A stretch of 64,000 nucleotides of DNA. It comes from Dolomedes plantarius (lineage: Eukaryota; Arthropoda; Arachnida; Araneae; Dolomedidae). The stretch is from positions 53,445,496-53,509,495 of the forward strand of contig OU015493.1 of assembly GCA_907164885.2 (NCBI GenBank), written 5' to 3'. Below, in pieces: positions 14,901 to 29,000 of this stretch; within the stretch, counting starts at the first letter, position 1, and each line of letters begins with the position of its first letter. The notes beneath the pieces are model-generated. The model worked only from the letters and a program-made list of their open reading frames with translations, had not been told where the DNA came from and did not search any database. The position numbers were made by a program, and so were the translations under genes.

Positions 14901-17900
14901 TGAAATTTTTTCTTGTGGGGGAACTCTAAGGATTTTCATCAAAATTTCTTGAAACTAATAATTCAAATTGAAAAATGATGGAGATAGTTATGGGATATGC
15001 TTGATATGCTATTATTAATTATCTTCCCTGCTATATGTTTGAAGGTGTGCTTTGTGATTTTTTCGACTAAGGTATATTTGTTTTAAAATGATTTTCGTAA
15101 ATTGTTCTGAGGTTAATCATATTAGACATGTGATTGGAATGTTATGCGTGCACTTTATATTAGCCTTGCAATTTTTATTGTTTATGAATGACTTATATTG
15201 AATTTTGTTTATGTTGGAATTCAGTATGATTTTTTTGTATCCTTTGAACTGAATAAAACCTTTACTTTACAGAATGCCAACTGCTTCAAAATTATCTGCT
15301 CCATTCACTTGGAAGATGCATTTTCATTTGGTGAGTGTTTTGAATTTTTCTCTGTTTTTTTTTTAAAGTTGTCTTACGGTATTTGACTACCTTTAAAATG
15401 TCGATTTTGAAGAAAATTCCGAAATTGTTTTTATTCCTTTTTCTTAAAGATTGCAAATTTCTGTTTCTAAATCTGCTTTAATTATTTCTGAATGATCATT
15501 AGAAATGAAATGAGAGTGATTTAAAGGTCAGCAGCAGCTGTAAATTTCAATACAAGTAGAAAACTTTAATTGTGTTTTCTAAAGAACTCATTTTTCATCA
15601 GAAATGTAAATGACTATTGTTTATTGCTCAAAATCTAACCATGATACTTCTATGAAATTTTTCACATATGTTTTTCATAATATTTAGAATGTAATGAACT
15701 ACAGATTTGGTTCTAGGTATTTTGTTTGTTGATTTATAGCTGTATTTATAGAAAATCTCATGAGAAATTACTAAAATTTTACATGTAATTGCATGTAATG
15801 ATCTGTAATTTTTTTAGATTTCATGATATCGATTAGCTTTTAGTTCATTACACTCAGGAGGTACTTATGTACATTTGACAAAAATAAATTGTTATATACC
15901 TAATTTTTTTTTAGAGCTAGAGCCGTTTTTGTAAAAATTTGCTAAATTTCAACCAAAAATCATAAATTTTGTGAAAAGTTGCATAGTCATGATCTTTTTT
16001 CATCATTTTCATGTTTTGGTGTTATATCCCTTGGAAAAATAAGACAGAAATTTACACAAATATAGTTTTTGAAAAAAAAGTGCTCCGAAGGTAGTCTTTT
16101 TTACCTTAAGTGTGTAAACACTTAAGTGTGTAACACTTTACCTCATACATTTACCTTAAGTGTGTAAATGTATTTTACCATTTTCTGTTTGTTTCCACCA
16201 CTTATAAAGTATGGAGTGAAAGTAGTTATATACTAAATATTCTTTAAATATCCATAGATATATTATATTAAAGGATTAAATAAACAAATAAATGTGTTCT
16301 CTAAGACTATATTAAAAAAAATCATTCTCTTGCTTTAATAGATATCATGGTCACTTTTGAAACTTATTGCTGTAAAGTACTTTGTATTATCTTTGTATAC
16401 AAAGATAATACAAAGTATATGCAAAGTATATACAAAGTACTTGTATTATCTTTGAATATACTCTGTATACAAAAATAATACAAAGTAACACAATTGTTAT
16501 TATATTAATCTAATTTAATATAATAAAAATTGTGTTTTGATAATACTTTACTGTAATATTGTATAAAATAAAATTAATGAGTAAACTGTAAATCATATGA
16601 ATGGCCAGATGTCATCTTTGAGTTTTTTCCTTTGTGTATGTTGGGAATAATGTGTTACATTTTCTTTGGCAGGTGTCATATGTATGGCTTGTCACGAGAG
16701 TGGAGATTTATCACAGCTGCTTTTGTGTACTTCTTGTTCAAATTATTATCATGGAAACTGTATGGATCCACCAATAATACCATCCCCTGATGTCAGAGCT
16801 GGTTGGCAGTGTTTGGATTGTAAAGTTTGTCAAAATTGCAGGTACGTTTAATCCTTTGGAGAAATAATGTTTTTATCATGTATTGCTTATGTAGGTGTAT
16901 ACTGTCATGATATTGTGTATGAAATGCAGTACTCATATTTTTCCTCCTTTATGAACAATCTTCATTTAAAGATGCTTTGATTTTAACTTAATATATATGT
17001 AATATTAAATAGTAAATGTATTAAATGAATTTCCTACCTTTAATATATCTGTTCCATTTATTTCATAATTATAGTGTATAATGCAAGTAAATAGCACAGA
17101 GTTGCGACAATTATTTTATTATAACATAAATATGATTTTCTTCATTTTTTGATTTTTAACCCCCCCCCCCCCCCCCACCAAAAAAAAGGGCCAAAAATTA
17201 GTATTTTGTTTCATGGAAATGTTTATTTTACTTTGTTAGGATTACTTTAAAATGTTATATAAGCTCACTCTATATTTCATGTATTATAACACTTCTAATG
17301 CAACAGGGGTATGTTAATATGTGTTTATTTAAGCATTACCCAAAATTGTGTTGAAATTGTCTATCTGTAGACTTGGTAGATTTACTGCACCAGTATGTTT
17401 TCTCTAATAATTCATTAAAAAAAAACTGTTAAAAAATGAAATAAAAGAGGTACTCTGAAAACATATACATTGTGCTGTCTGCAATACAGAATAGCTTTAA
17501 CACTCTCTCTAAAAATTGCTTCTTCTTGATATATTTTTGTAGATCTTAGAAACTTATATTAATACTTAAATTTTTTTTTCACTTTTGTTTGCTTTGAAAC
17601 AGGTAAATTAATAATTTATAGTAGATTTGTAAAGCAAATTTATTTTTCTTTTACTGACCTACCATTAATTTCATTTTTGATAGCAATGTCATGCTTTATT
17701 TTCCTATATTGCATTGAATAAAGTGTTTAGGGATTTTTATTTATTTTAAAACAATAGAGAACATATTTCATTAATGATTCATTATTCATATGTTCATTTA
17801 ATAAAGTAAGTATAGAAATATTTTTGATTAATAAAGTACCATAGCTAATTCTGTCTTGAGGTTACAAATAATGGCACAAGCATTAGGTATCTTGCTATCA

Positions 17901-20050
17901 AGGGAAGAAAATTCATAATTGTTGTCTCAAGATGCCTAACATAAGATTTAACTCTTGTCCATGGTTTGTCTAATTGAAATCTTGGTAAACCTTTCAGTTT
18001 AGTATAGATCCTATTTTAAGTATTTATTTATGAATGTTAACACAAGGTTTGGCTTGGGAGCATTTTACAAAAAGTCAAAATAATAATAATTAAAAAATTA
18101 TAATTTCAGGCAACCTGGGGACAGCAGTAAAATGATTATCTGCAATACTTGTGATAAAGGTTATCACACTTTTTGTGTAAAGCCTGCCATTTCTTCAGTG
18201 CCTAAAAGTGGTTGGAAATGCTCGGTGAGTTCTTTTCTCAATGATATCAAATGTTGTAATTTTTTTAATTAATTTTTCTACTAAGTTTATGTTGAAAGAA
18301 ATCATATTTTATTTACTTATTTATTTTAACATTTTGTAGACTAGACTTATATTGTTTATAAAGAGCTTGTGGTGAACAATCTTAAGTTTAAGGTATTTGA
18401 CTACATTCAGAGCCTCCCCTTTTTTTTCGAAAACTTTACTTGCAAAAATTTTTTTATCTTATTTTTTGAGCAAAAAAAGCACCAAAATAGGAAAATGATG
18501 AAAAAATAGTCCATAACTATACAACTTTTTACAAAATTGATGAGTTTTGATCGAAATTTAGCAAGTTTTTATATAAATAGCTCTTTTTTTTATCGTATGT
18601 ACATATGGCCCTCATGAGTGTAATGAACTAAAATCTAAGAGATATCTTGAAATCTTAAAAAATACTGGTCATTACATGCAATTACACATAAAATTTTATA
18701 AATTATATATAAATGCAGAATCCAAATAAGCAATAACTATATTTTCTCAAATAGAGGACATATTTGAGTTTGAGTGTGAAAAATCTATAATTTATTGTGA
18801 TAGCCTATTTGCCATTGCATTTACTAAAAAGAATGTACAGAATGTATGTAATAGATATATTGATTTACAATATATGTTTGTTAGAGATTTGTATGAAGAA
18901 GATAGGTTTGATGTGTCATGTGTCAACTAAAGGTAATGTTGCTTACATTTTCACAAAACCTGCAAATTAAGTTGATTTGAACAGTTAATAGAGTATTTAT
19001 TGAGTTGAATTCAAATTTAAGTATAGAAGTTTGAGAAATGGGAGGGGAATGGTGAGATATGAAGTTTATATTATTTCCTTCATTATCATATTTGGCACGA
19101 CAGCCCAGGGTGGGCCAGGGCCTTCTGTTGAAGATTCCTCAAAGACAACCTATTTCTATACCTGGTCTGCCAGTTTCTCACTCCAATCACTTTAAAATCT
19201 TCCAATTTAAAATTCTCAAGTTCATAGTATGTTTTCCAGGTTGTGTCCATAAAGCAGTCTGGCTAGTTTCTTCATCAGATTGTGGAACAAATGGTTTTTT
19301 TACAGGGTGGGGTAGTCAGCCTCACATCCAACTCCCAACCTGGAAGACCAATCAACTGATATAATCCCCAGGGGCAGGGTGCCCAGCTGTACCCCAAATG
19401 CTGTGTACCTATTTTAATTGCCTCTTACGACATGCATGAGCTACATTGGGACTTCACACCTTTCTTTCACACCTGGTCACCACACACGGGTGATTATGTC
19501 ACTAATTTTGGGATATTAAGTTTATTTTATTGCCCATACTCTTAAAGATATGCATATATACCTGTCCCTTGATTTACATGGTAGACGTGTGTCCACGACG
19601 AATCGTGTAAATCGAAACCGTGTAAAACAAGACACAGCATTCATATTAAATAAGGGGATAGGTTCAAGCCATGGTTATGTTCATAATAACAGTGTAAAAA
19701 TGCAAAGAGTTTATGTCAAAGTGAAGACAAAGCAATTTAAGAAATATGCAATGGTAAGTTATTTATTTACATATGTATTTCAAAAATTAATGTCTTACCT
19801 CGTGTAGAACTGAACTAGGAAGGACAGTGTGGAAATGAAACAAAATCTTCTTTAATGACACCAGTGCTAAACACAATGCAATGCGACACAGTGCACTTGT
19901 GGCACCTGTGTAGATAATTAATGAGTGCATTCAATGTAAAACACTCAAATAATCAAATATTATATTGATATTTTTAAAAATTTTATAAAATTTAGAAACC
20001 CTTTAAAAGCAAAACTGTGTAAACTGAGTACCATGCAAATCAAGGGACAG

Positions 20051-20093
<43 letters not shown>

Positions 20094-23000
20094 CATATAA
20101 ATTCTGAGTAGCTATGACATCATGGCTATATGGATAATTTTCATTTGGTATTTGTTTGTGATGTCAGTCATGACATCACAAACTTTTCTGCTGAATTGTT
20201 ACTCTTTGCTGTGTTTTTTTGTGGAGGGTATAAGGTGGTGAGTTGTTGGCAGGTGGTGAGTTGAGTTTCTGATTTTTTAAGTTTGAATGACTATAACAAG
20301 AATTGAAATAAATATAGCTTTTATTTTTATATTTTGAAAAAGTTTTATTAATCTTTGTGCATCTACAGAACAACAAAATCACATGTTTCTTTGATGATCA
20401 GACAAAAACTGTTAAAGCTTGGCTGGGAAATTTTGATTCATCTGCCATATACACCAGACATTGCACTTTCTGATTTCCATTTATTTTGGTCTTTACAAAA
20501 ATTTTTTCACTGGAAAATTTTTTTGATCCTCTGGAAGACTGCAAAATGCACCTGGATTATTTCTTTGTTGAACAAGATAAAATTTTTTGGGAGGAAGGAA
20601 TTTTGAAGTTGCCTGAAAGATGGAGGAAGGTAGTGAGCAAAACAGTCAACATGCTGTTATATAAAGTTATTGGTGAAAATGAAAAATGTGTCATATATTT
20701 TCACTTAAAAAGTGAACAAATTTTTTGGCGAACCTAATACTTTATTTATATTTTATAATACTCTGTCTGAAAACATTGTGAAATTTGGTTGACCACAATA
20801 TTGCAAGTCTGCTTTCATTATTTATTCATACTAACCTTTGGGCTTCTGTATGAGTGTATCTGTGGTATTTTAAAAAGTTATTTATTTTTCTATTCATTGT
20901 ATAAATTGAGAAAGATAAGGAGCTACACTCTTGTCTAATTATAATACATTTTTATAAGCTGAATGAAAGGTAGAGATCTTGATAGATTATAAATTAATTA
21001 TTTTTTTATTGGTTTAAATTAATTATAACCTTGCTACAAATTTTAGAATGAGGAGGAAACACTTATGTATGTTATCTTTTTATATTGCTTCTCAATTAAG
21101 CAGCAAAATTAATAATTCGTAGATGTGTGTTGTAACTTATATTCATCTTCCTCCTCAGTACTGTTTGTGTATACAGTACTGTCAGTACTGTTTGTGTAGG
21201 CTTGTGTAGACTTACCAAGCTAGCTCTGTGGGTATTTTTCAGAGGTCATTCCATTTAGACATTTCAAGCTGCTCAAATAGATGGGCATGTCTAGCTGTGA
21301 AGGTGGGTCGAGTTCCTCCTTATTCCACAAAGATTTCGAGAAGTCGAGTAATTTTCAAGTAAAACAGTTCAAACATAAATCAAGAATCCAAGGTGGGAGA
21401 GCTAACAAATGTACTTATTTATTTACAACTATTTACAAATAGAACTAAATTCAAGAGCAGCGAGTTGCTCATTATCAGGTGAGAGTCGAATGTCTGAGTG
21501 ACGAACTCTAGGACGTTACAAAATTTCTTCTCTCACGCGCAAAGCACCCTCCCTCTATATGGGTGGGTCCAAACAAGCTGTTTTTGCCTTAGGAGGTAAT
21601 CTGGACGGAGCGAGAAGTCTGTTCTATTTAAGATATCTTGCGGCTGTTTTTGTATGTAAATTGTAAATATTGTGTAGTAAAAACTGTTATTAGATTTATT
21701 AACTCGCTTGAGTATGTTATACTGCACTTCATAGAATCTTCTGAATTTCCATTCTTTGCACTCTAAAAACTTCCAAGAAATTTTTTCTAATGTTATCATT
21801 TATATTGTGCTTGTTTTTACCATTTTTCAGGCTTGCCGAATGTGTGGTGACTGTGGGGCTCGCACTCCTGGTAATGGCCCCAGTTCCCGATGGCATTTAA
21901 ATTATTCTGTATGTGATAGCTGTTATCAGCAACGGAACAAAGGCATTGCATGTCCTCTTTGTGGGAAAGCGTATCGGCAGTTCAGTCAAAGGAAGGGCAT
22001 GAAACACTGTACTGTGTGTCAAAAGTATGTGATTGTTTATTCAAGAAAAATTAATATACCTCCTTTTTTTTTTGTCTTTCAAACATGTTTTGATTGTGAA
22101 AATTACAAAATTTAATATTATATATATTATTAAATTGTGTAATATGTATGTGTGTTTTATAAGGAAGACTTTGCATGAAAGTCTAAAAAAACTGCCTAGA
22201 AACTTCTCAGTTTTAAGATTGATATGTGCTTAATCGGAATTTATATGCAGTATAAAGTAAGAAAATGTCTGTAAAGTGAGAGAAAATTCTGATTAAGAAT
22301 AAAAGTTTCTTTATTGGCAGTTAAATATTTTTCAACTTTGTCCAACATATGTAACTATGTAACTAGGAAAAGTTTAGCAGCCCATTCTGACATTATAAAG
22401 CTTTTTAATGATGGTCATTACTTAAGTTTGTGTGAGAAAGATGTTAAAAACTATTTTCTTCCACCTATATGTAAATTGTATGTATGTCTATTGCTGTGTG
22501 TCAAAAGTTCGTGATTGTTTATTCAAGAAAAATAACTATACCTCTTTTTTTTTGGTCTTTTAAACATGTTTTGGTTGAGAAAACTCCAAAATTTAATATT
22601 ATATATATATTATTAAATTGTGTAATATGTATGTGTGTGTGTTTTATAAGGAAAACTTTCCTCACATCTCAAAATTGCATGAAAGTCTAGAAAAATTGCC
22701 TTGAAACTGCCTAGAAACTTCTGAGTTTTAAGATTGATATGTGCTTAATTGGAATTTATATGCAGTAAAAAGTAAGAAAATGTCTGTAAAGTTAAACATT
22801 CTGATTAAGAATAGATGTTTCTTTATCTATATATATAAAAGAGAATGTTTCTTTGTATGTCCTTTATATGCTCCCGAACGATCCATCTGGTTGAGATGAA
22901 ATTTTGTACAGATGTTGTTCTCACTCCTGTGGGAACTACTGGTGTGTGTGTGTGTGTGGGGGGGTTAATTAAGATACCCCTAGGGGGGGGGAGGGGGCAT

Positions 23001-26000
23001 ATATAAAAATAATCGAAAACGACTAATATTAGCATTGAATTCATAGTTTTTGGGGTCACTGAGATTAATAGTGATACTTCTGACGCTGTTTAAGTGGAAG
23101 TTCAGCCCCCATCAGCACTGCGAGGAGGTGAGGTGGGGGAAAGAAGGAATGAATATAAAATGTCCAAAATGACCAAGAATAGTGTCGAATCAGTAATTTT
23201 TGGGGTCGCTGAGATGAATACGGACACTCCCAATACCGTTTAAGTGAGAGTTCAGCCCCCCTCAGCATTGGGGGGGGGGGAGAAAGGGTGAATATAAAAT
23301 GTCCAAAATGACCGAGAATAGTGTTGAATCCATAGTTTTCAGGGTCGCTGAGATGAATAGGGACTCTTCCGATGCCGTTTAAGGGAGAGTTCAGCCCTCC
23401 TCAGCATTGGGGAGGAGGCAGGAGGAGAAAGGGTGAATATAAAATATCCAAAATGACGGAGAGTAGTTTCGAATCCATAGTTTCGGAGTCACTGAGGGGA
23501 ATATAGGAAATTAAAAATGTTGTTTATAATCAAGTTTTGAGTTAAATTAATAATACAGTGAATTTGTAATTTTACTTTATCATTTGTATACTGTATTTAC
23601 TTTTAAATACCTGCATATTAAATTACTTAAATTTTACACTATATGTAGAATCCATTCTTTTTCCTGTGTAATAAAAAAAATGAGATAAATAAATATCCGG
23701 GCAATGCCAGGCAAACAGCTAGTTGGCAGTTAAATAAAGCCCATTCTGACATTATAAAGCTTTTTAATGATGGTCATTTCTTAAGTTTGCGTGAGAAAGA
23801 TGTTAAAAACTATTTTTTTTCCACCTTCAAAAGGGATTTGTTAATTGCAGGATTATTTATTTTTAAGAAATCACATAATTGAAAGAATAGGTAATGGAAT
23901 AGGTAACTTGTTTCTGATAAGCATTTTTGTTGTTGTTCTGTGCACAGTATAATAATATAACAATTTCCATTTTGTTGGAGTGAAAATGTCTGACCTGTAG
24001 TAAGCCATCATAATTTTCTATCATCTCGGATCACATTCAACAGACTAATTCTTATTTTTATCGATATTTTGTGGTAAAATATTTTTGTATATTAAAAAAA
24101 TATGCAAGTTGTGCAACTATCTGTTACAAAATAAATTGGGGACTATGGTTTCTACAATAAAATAGTAGCTCCGAGGTGTGAATATTGATGAAGTGAGTAA
24201 AAAAGCTCACAGCAAGGACATATTGTTTTTCCTTGAGTATCTGATAACTACTTTGTTAATGTGCAGGAAGTAAATACAGTATTTTAAAGAAAGATGTCTG
24301 CTTAATTTCAGGTATATTCATGAAGAGTGTGATAAAAGATCCAGGAGAAATTCTGTTGACTATGTGTGTCCTGTGTGTAGTGTTTCTGAGGTAAGTATTT
24401 CAAAAACTGTAAAGCTCATATTAACTATTTTTAATCTATTAGGGGAAGTGAAATTATCTTACAGTCATAATCCATGTAATAAAGATTTACAAATCATAAA
24501 GACTTGATTCTAAAAGCATGGCATTACTTATGTATTTAAATGAAAGATGATGTTTTAAGAATTTACAAATGAGATTGTACTTACTCATTATGGATATCAA
24601 AGAGAGAAATGGCATATGTATCAATTGCATTGATTGAAACTTTCTAACTTTACAAATTGGAAAAATGATTCCTTTTTCCACTCCCCATGGGCTTAAAATT
24701 ATCATCAAATTCCATCCAAGTTTAAAAAATACAAAAAATGCATTGTTCAAAAAGATTTCTATCAGTGATCAATTATGATTTCTTTTACCTTTTTTTTGTG
24801 TTACACTTTTAGTATTTCGCATTGATGAGGTCATGTATTGGCCGTGCGGATATCTGAAGTAGTTTTTATTCTTTTTTAATGTGAAGAAATATCATTAGTA
24901 TGCATATTATGATCAGTTTTTGAAAATTGATGAAAAACTTAAAATTCATGCTAAGTTCAAGTTTTAAAAAGTTTTTACTGGGGTGCTAAATCCTGACTAG
25001 CAGATTTTTCCTCCAGTGGTATTCTTAAATTTTATGTTCCTTTATCTCACATGCATGTGTATATGCACACTTTAAACAATTCAGATTTTTGACATCTTTC
25101 TAGACATGTCTAGTATAATGGTATTCATCAAAATTGAAATGTTCTTGTACCTGTAATAGTTTTTGTAAAAAAAAAGGGTTGAAATTTAATAAAAGTGTAA
25201 TAAACAAATTTCTTGGTGCTCATTCCTCTTCCATATTTTGACTGTAAATATTGTGTTTTTCCTCCCCAAGAACCTTTTCTAGGTAGATAAATATTTATTA
25301 TACCCTTTTAACTTATGCATTATGGCATTAGAATTTTATATATATATTATTATACAGGCAACATATATATATAACATTTAAAACAAAAAACCTTTTTTAA
25401 TTTCCAAATTCTTTTCATTTTCCTTTAAAATTACTTGGGCGTAAGAACCTAATTTCGTTTTCGTTTTAAAAACAAAGGATTTGAGTGTAATCTAAAAGCA
25501 ATAGTAGGTAATCAATATATCATCCCTTTAACCCCCAGTCTCGTTGGTGCCAAATCTTATATAACAGGCCACGGGACTCAATCCCAGAGAACTCGCCTGG
25601 GGGTTTCTGTCCAATGAATGCAAAAATGCAAGGGTCATGTGACAACGACCTCATGAAGTTTTAAAAGTCCCACCAAGGTTTTTGCCAGGGAATTTGTTGA
25701 ATTGTCGTTGCCCCAATAACATGTAGTTGTTGAATAAAAAACCTTTGTCTTAGTGTGGTATGTTCCTTGTGCCTGGGGCTAGAGGGGCCCGTAAAAGAAA
25801 TTGAAGAGGGCCTTTGAGTACCCCAAAGCGACAGTGAACCTCCACGGCCGTCTACGATATTTTTTGAGGGAACTGACTTAGAACGAGACTTTCTGTGATG
25901 CACGACTTGTAATCAACACCTTCCTCCCTCGCCGCTGCCCTTGCTGTTTCATATATATATACACACACACAGTGGAACCTTGATCGATCGTTCTCGGAAT

Positions 26001-29000
26001 AATCATTTTGCCGTATGTGTTGTTTACTTCATTCAGTCCCAATGATATTTTTTTGTTATATTCCCACATCTGTAGTTTTCCTGCATTTATCCTTCAGTGT
26101 AATAGGTCCCTTTTAAAATGATAGCTGTAGGTTCTATTGTGTATGTGTATATATATATTCAGTGCTTTTTTTCTAAAAAAATAAATGGGTATATGGTGTT
26201 TTCTCAAATAAAGGTGTATATTTTTAGTACTGTGTTTTCACACGTCATGTCACAGGGGAACAAAAATCTTGCAATTTGAAAAAAATACATTTTGTTATAT
26301 ATTAACAATTGATTCATAAGTTTTTAAAATTTTCAATTAAGTTAAGCCAAAATAATATTTTAAAAAAAAGGTGGGGATAAGCCATATCCCTGTGTTCCCC
26401 CAGAAAAAAAGCCCTGTATATATATGTGCAGCATTCACATATCTACTGAGTATGTATAGCCCCCACATTTACATGAATATATAGTAATAAACACGTCTAA
26501 AATCTAAGGAGCATATTTATCTATCTATATACACTCCATAATTAGTAGTTTTTCTTTGTACTAGATAAAGATAAACATTAATTTTACATTTGATACTAAA
26601 GTTCTAGATAAGATTAATATTATTTTTCAGCCCCCTTCCAACCCCCCCCCCCAAAAAAAAAAAAAAAATTATAAATTTTTGTACAGTAATATATGTGGTT
26701 TAGATTTTACACAGGACTTTCTCTATTATTGTTATTGTTGATATTTTTTACAAATTTTTTTTTTTGTATAAAGTTTATTTATCTGACTGATTTATCTTAC
26801 ATGAAGTAAGAATTTTATTCTGAAAATTTCACTAAACGTTGAAAAGTCACTTAAAAAAGCTTTAGGTATCATGTAATCTTCCAGTAAAGTGGTGCACTAA
26901 AGTGCTTATAATAATAATAATAATAACTATTTTTTCTTTTCCTAAATCAGTTTAAATTTTTTTTAGTTATTTTTATGTGACCTTTTTTTAATCAAAAATA
27001 TTTTTAGACTAAGAATATTGAAGGAGAGCAACATCACATGAAAGGTAAGTAATACTTTTCGTAAAATTATTTTGAGGGTTTTGTTTCTGTCTTTAAATTA
27101 AATAGTATAATTCTTAACAAACTTTGAATTATCTAAATGTGCATTATGAAATTTATGTACATGATTATAATTTGGGAATTAATTTCTTTGTTTCTACTGC
27201 TCATGGAAACACGTGTAGTTCCTTGTCCATGTTCTTCCATTAGAAACAGCCTGAATTAAACTTGGCCATGAATTATCTAGTTTTGTTAAAAAAAGAAAAA
27301 TTTTTCTGAAACATTCTCATCCAAACATTTTACCTCGTAAAGATTTACCTTTGAGAGAGGAAAAAGAATGAAAAGCAGATTAAAACTTGATTGTATTAAA
27401 TATGGAAAAGTCTCTTTTATAATTCCTGTTGGTCTAGTGTTTTTTTTTTTAAATTGTCCATTTTATCCAGAATGGTTTTATGATAATGAGTAAATTTCAA
27501 ATGCAGATTGATAAATTGTAGAAACTGTTAATCAATATCCAAAGCTACATTTAAAGTTTGATTGTTTAAGGTTTACTCTTTGGAATTTTCCCATTGCTTT
27601 AATATTTGCATTGTTTTGGCAGATAATTTTTTGACATGTTCAAGGGATTCTTTTCTGTCAGGGAATGATGAATCACTTTCCAGTGACTCTGAGGAGGGGT
27701 TTGATGGAGTAAGTATCTTTTCAAACATACTTGTACAATTATTGTAATTATATATTAGTATACTTGTACTATTCATGTGTTATTGTATTCATGTCATTAA
27801 ATGGTCATATTTTGAAAACAAACTTATTCAGAATGGAAAGAAAAGTTACGAATGTTTGTAAATGTCTTTATTAATGATTTTCATGTAATAGTATAAATAA
27901 TATAAAATTGACAACCAATGAAATAAATGTAAAGTTTATCTTTTTAATCCACAGTGTTTATTAAAGAAATTTCAACAAAATTGTTTAGAAATTGCTTCTT
28001 TTACTTTCATTTTTCTTTCGTTATTGATGTTAAATAAATTTGTTTGGATAGGAGTTCATAGCTTCTAATCTACCTGAATTTTTTTAGAGAATCCTAAATT
28101 TCAAAGACATCAGCTTACTTACCTAAAAGTCTCCCAAATTTAAATAAAAGAGGAAAATATACCTATAAATATATATTTATTTTACAATGAGGCAAGTTAC
28201 AGAATTTTCCCTTTTATTATTTGTAAAATATATCTTATGAAACTTGACAATTTCAAGGTACTTTACCTCTATGATGAATGGTGGTCAAATGGCTAGGGTG
28301 TTGGCACTATGTGTAGAGGTTTGAGTCTCACTACTGGTATGAGTGTCTAGCTGTTTGGAATCTGCTTTAAGCACCAGGTCCCTCTCTAATTATCTCTTGT
28401 GTAGCAAAAGATGAGTGTAGCACTCTTAACCAACTTTTAACCAACCAACTTGATGATGGATGAATGGATTTTAGCAAAATATGTAAGGATGGCATGAATC
28501 AAGTCTCATGTATGAGACTCAAAATTTGTCACATTTTTCTTATATATTTCCTGTGCTTTAGGTATTTAATATTTCCCTTTCCATAAACTTTGTTTTTCTA
28601 GGTACATGGTAAAATTTCTAATCGGAGAACTAGTTCTAGTGAGTTAAGACATAAAAAATCTTCAAAGCCAAAGTACAAATCATTTTCCATTCCAAACTTC
28701 ATGTATTCAATGGTAAGTTCTTATGGTTTGTTATCTCTAAATTTAACACGTATGAACAAATAGGAAATACTTTTATGTATCTATCTTAATGTACCTATGT
28801 TTCTGTCATAGTGCTATTTTACTTTGCAGTCTGATATTATCTTTCAATTGAAAATTTTCTGGGCATGTCAAATAACATTGATTGATTTGTTCAGGTTAGG
28901 AGTCTTTAGATGTAATGTATATCTTAGGTTTTTCTCCCTGGTTTTCCCAGCAAACAATATAAATTGGGTTTGCTTTGTCTACAGAGTCTGGTATAAAAGC

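Noticed and set aside
20176..20382. Minus-strand frame next to the mariner relic
   Set aside because: No similarity and opposite to the recognisable transposase frames.
22494..22507. Second copy of the end of exon 11 as an alternative exon
   Set aside because: Only 13 exon bases were copied, there is no acceptor before them and the donor is mutated.
27573..27776. Minus-strand frame over exon 14
   Set aside because: Shadow of the host exon; the + strand exon has proper splice sites and phase.
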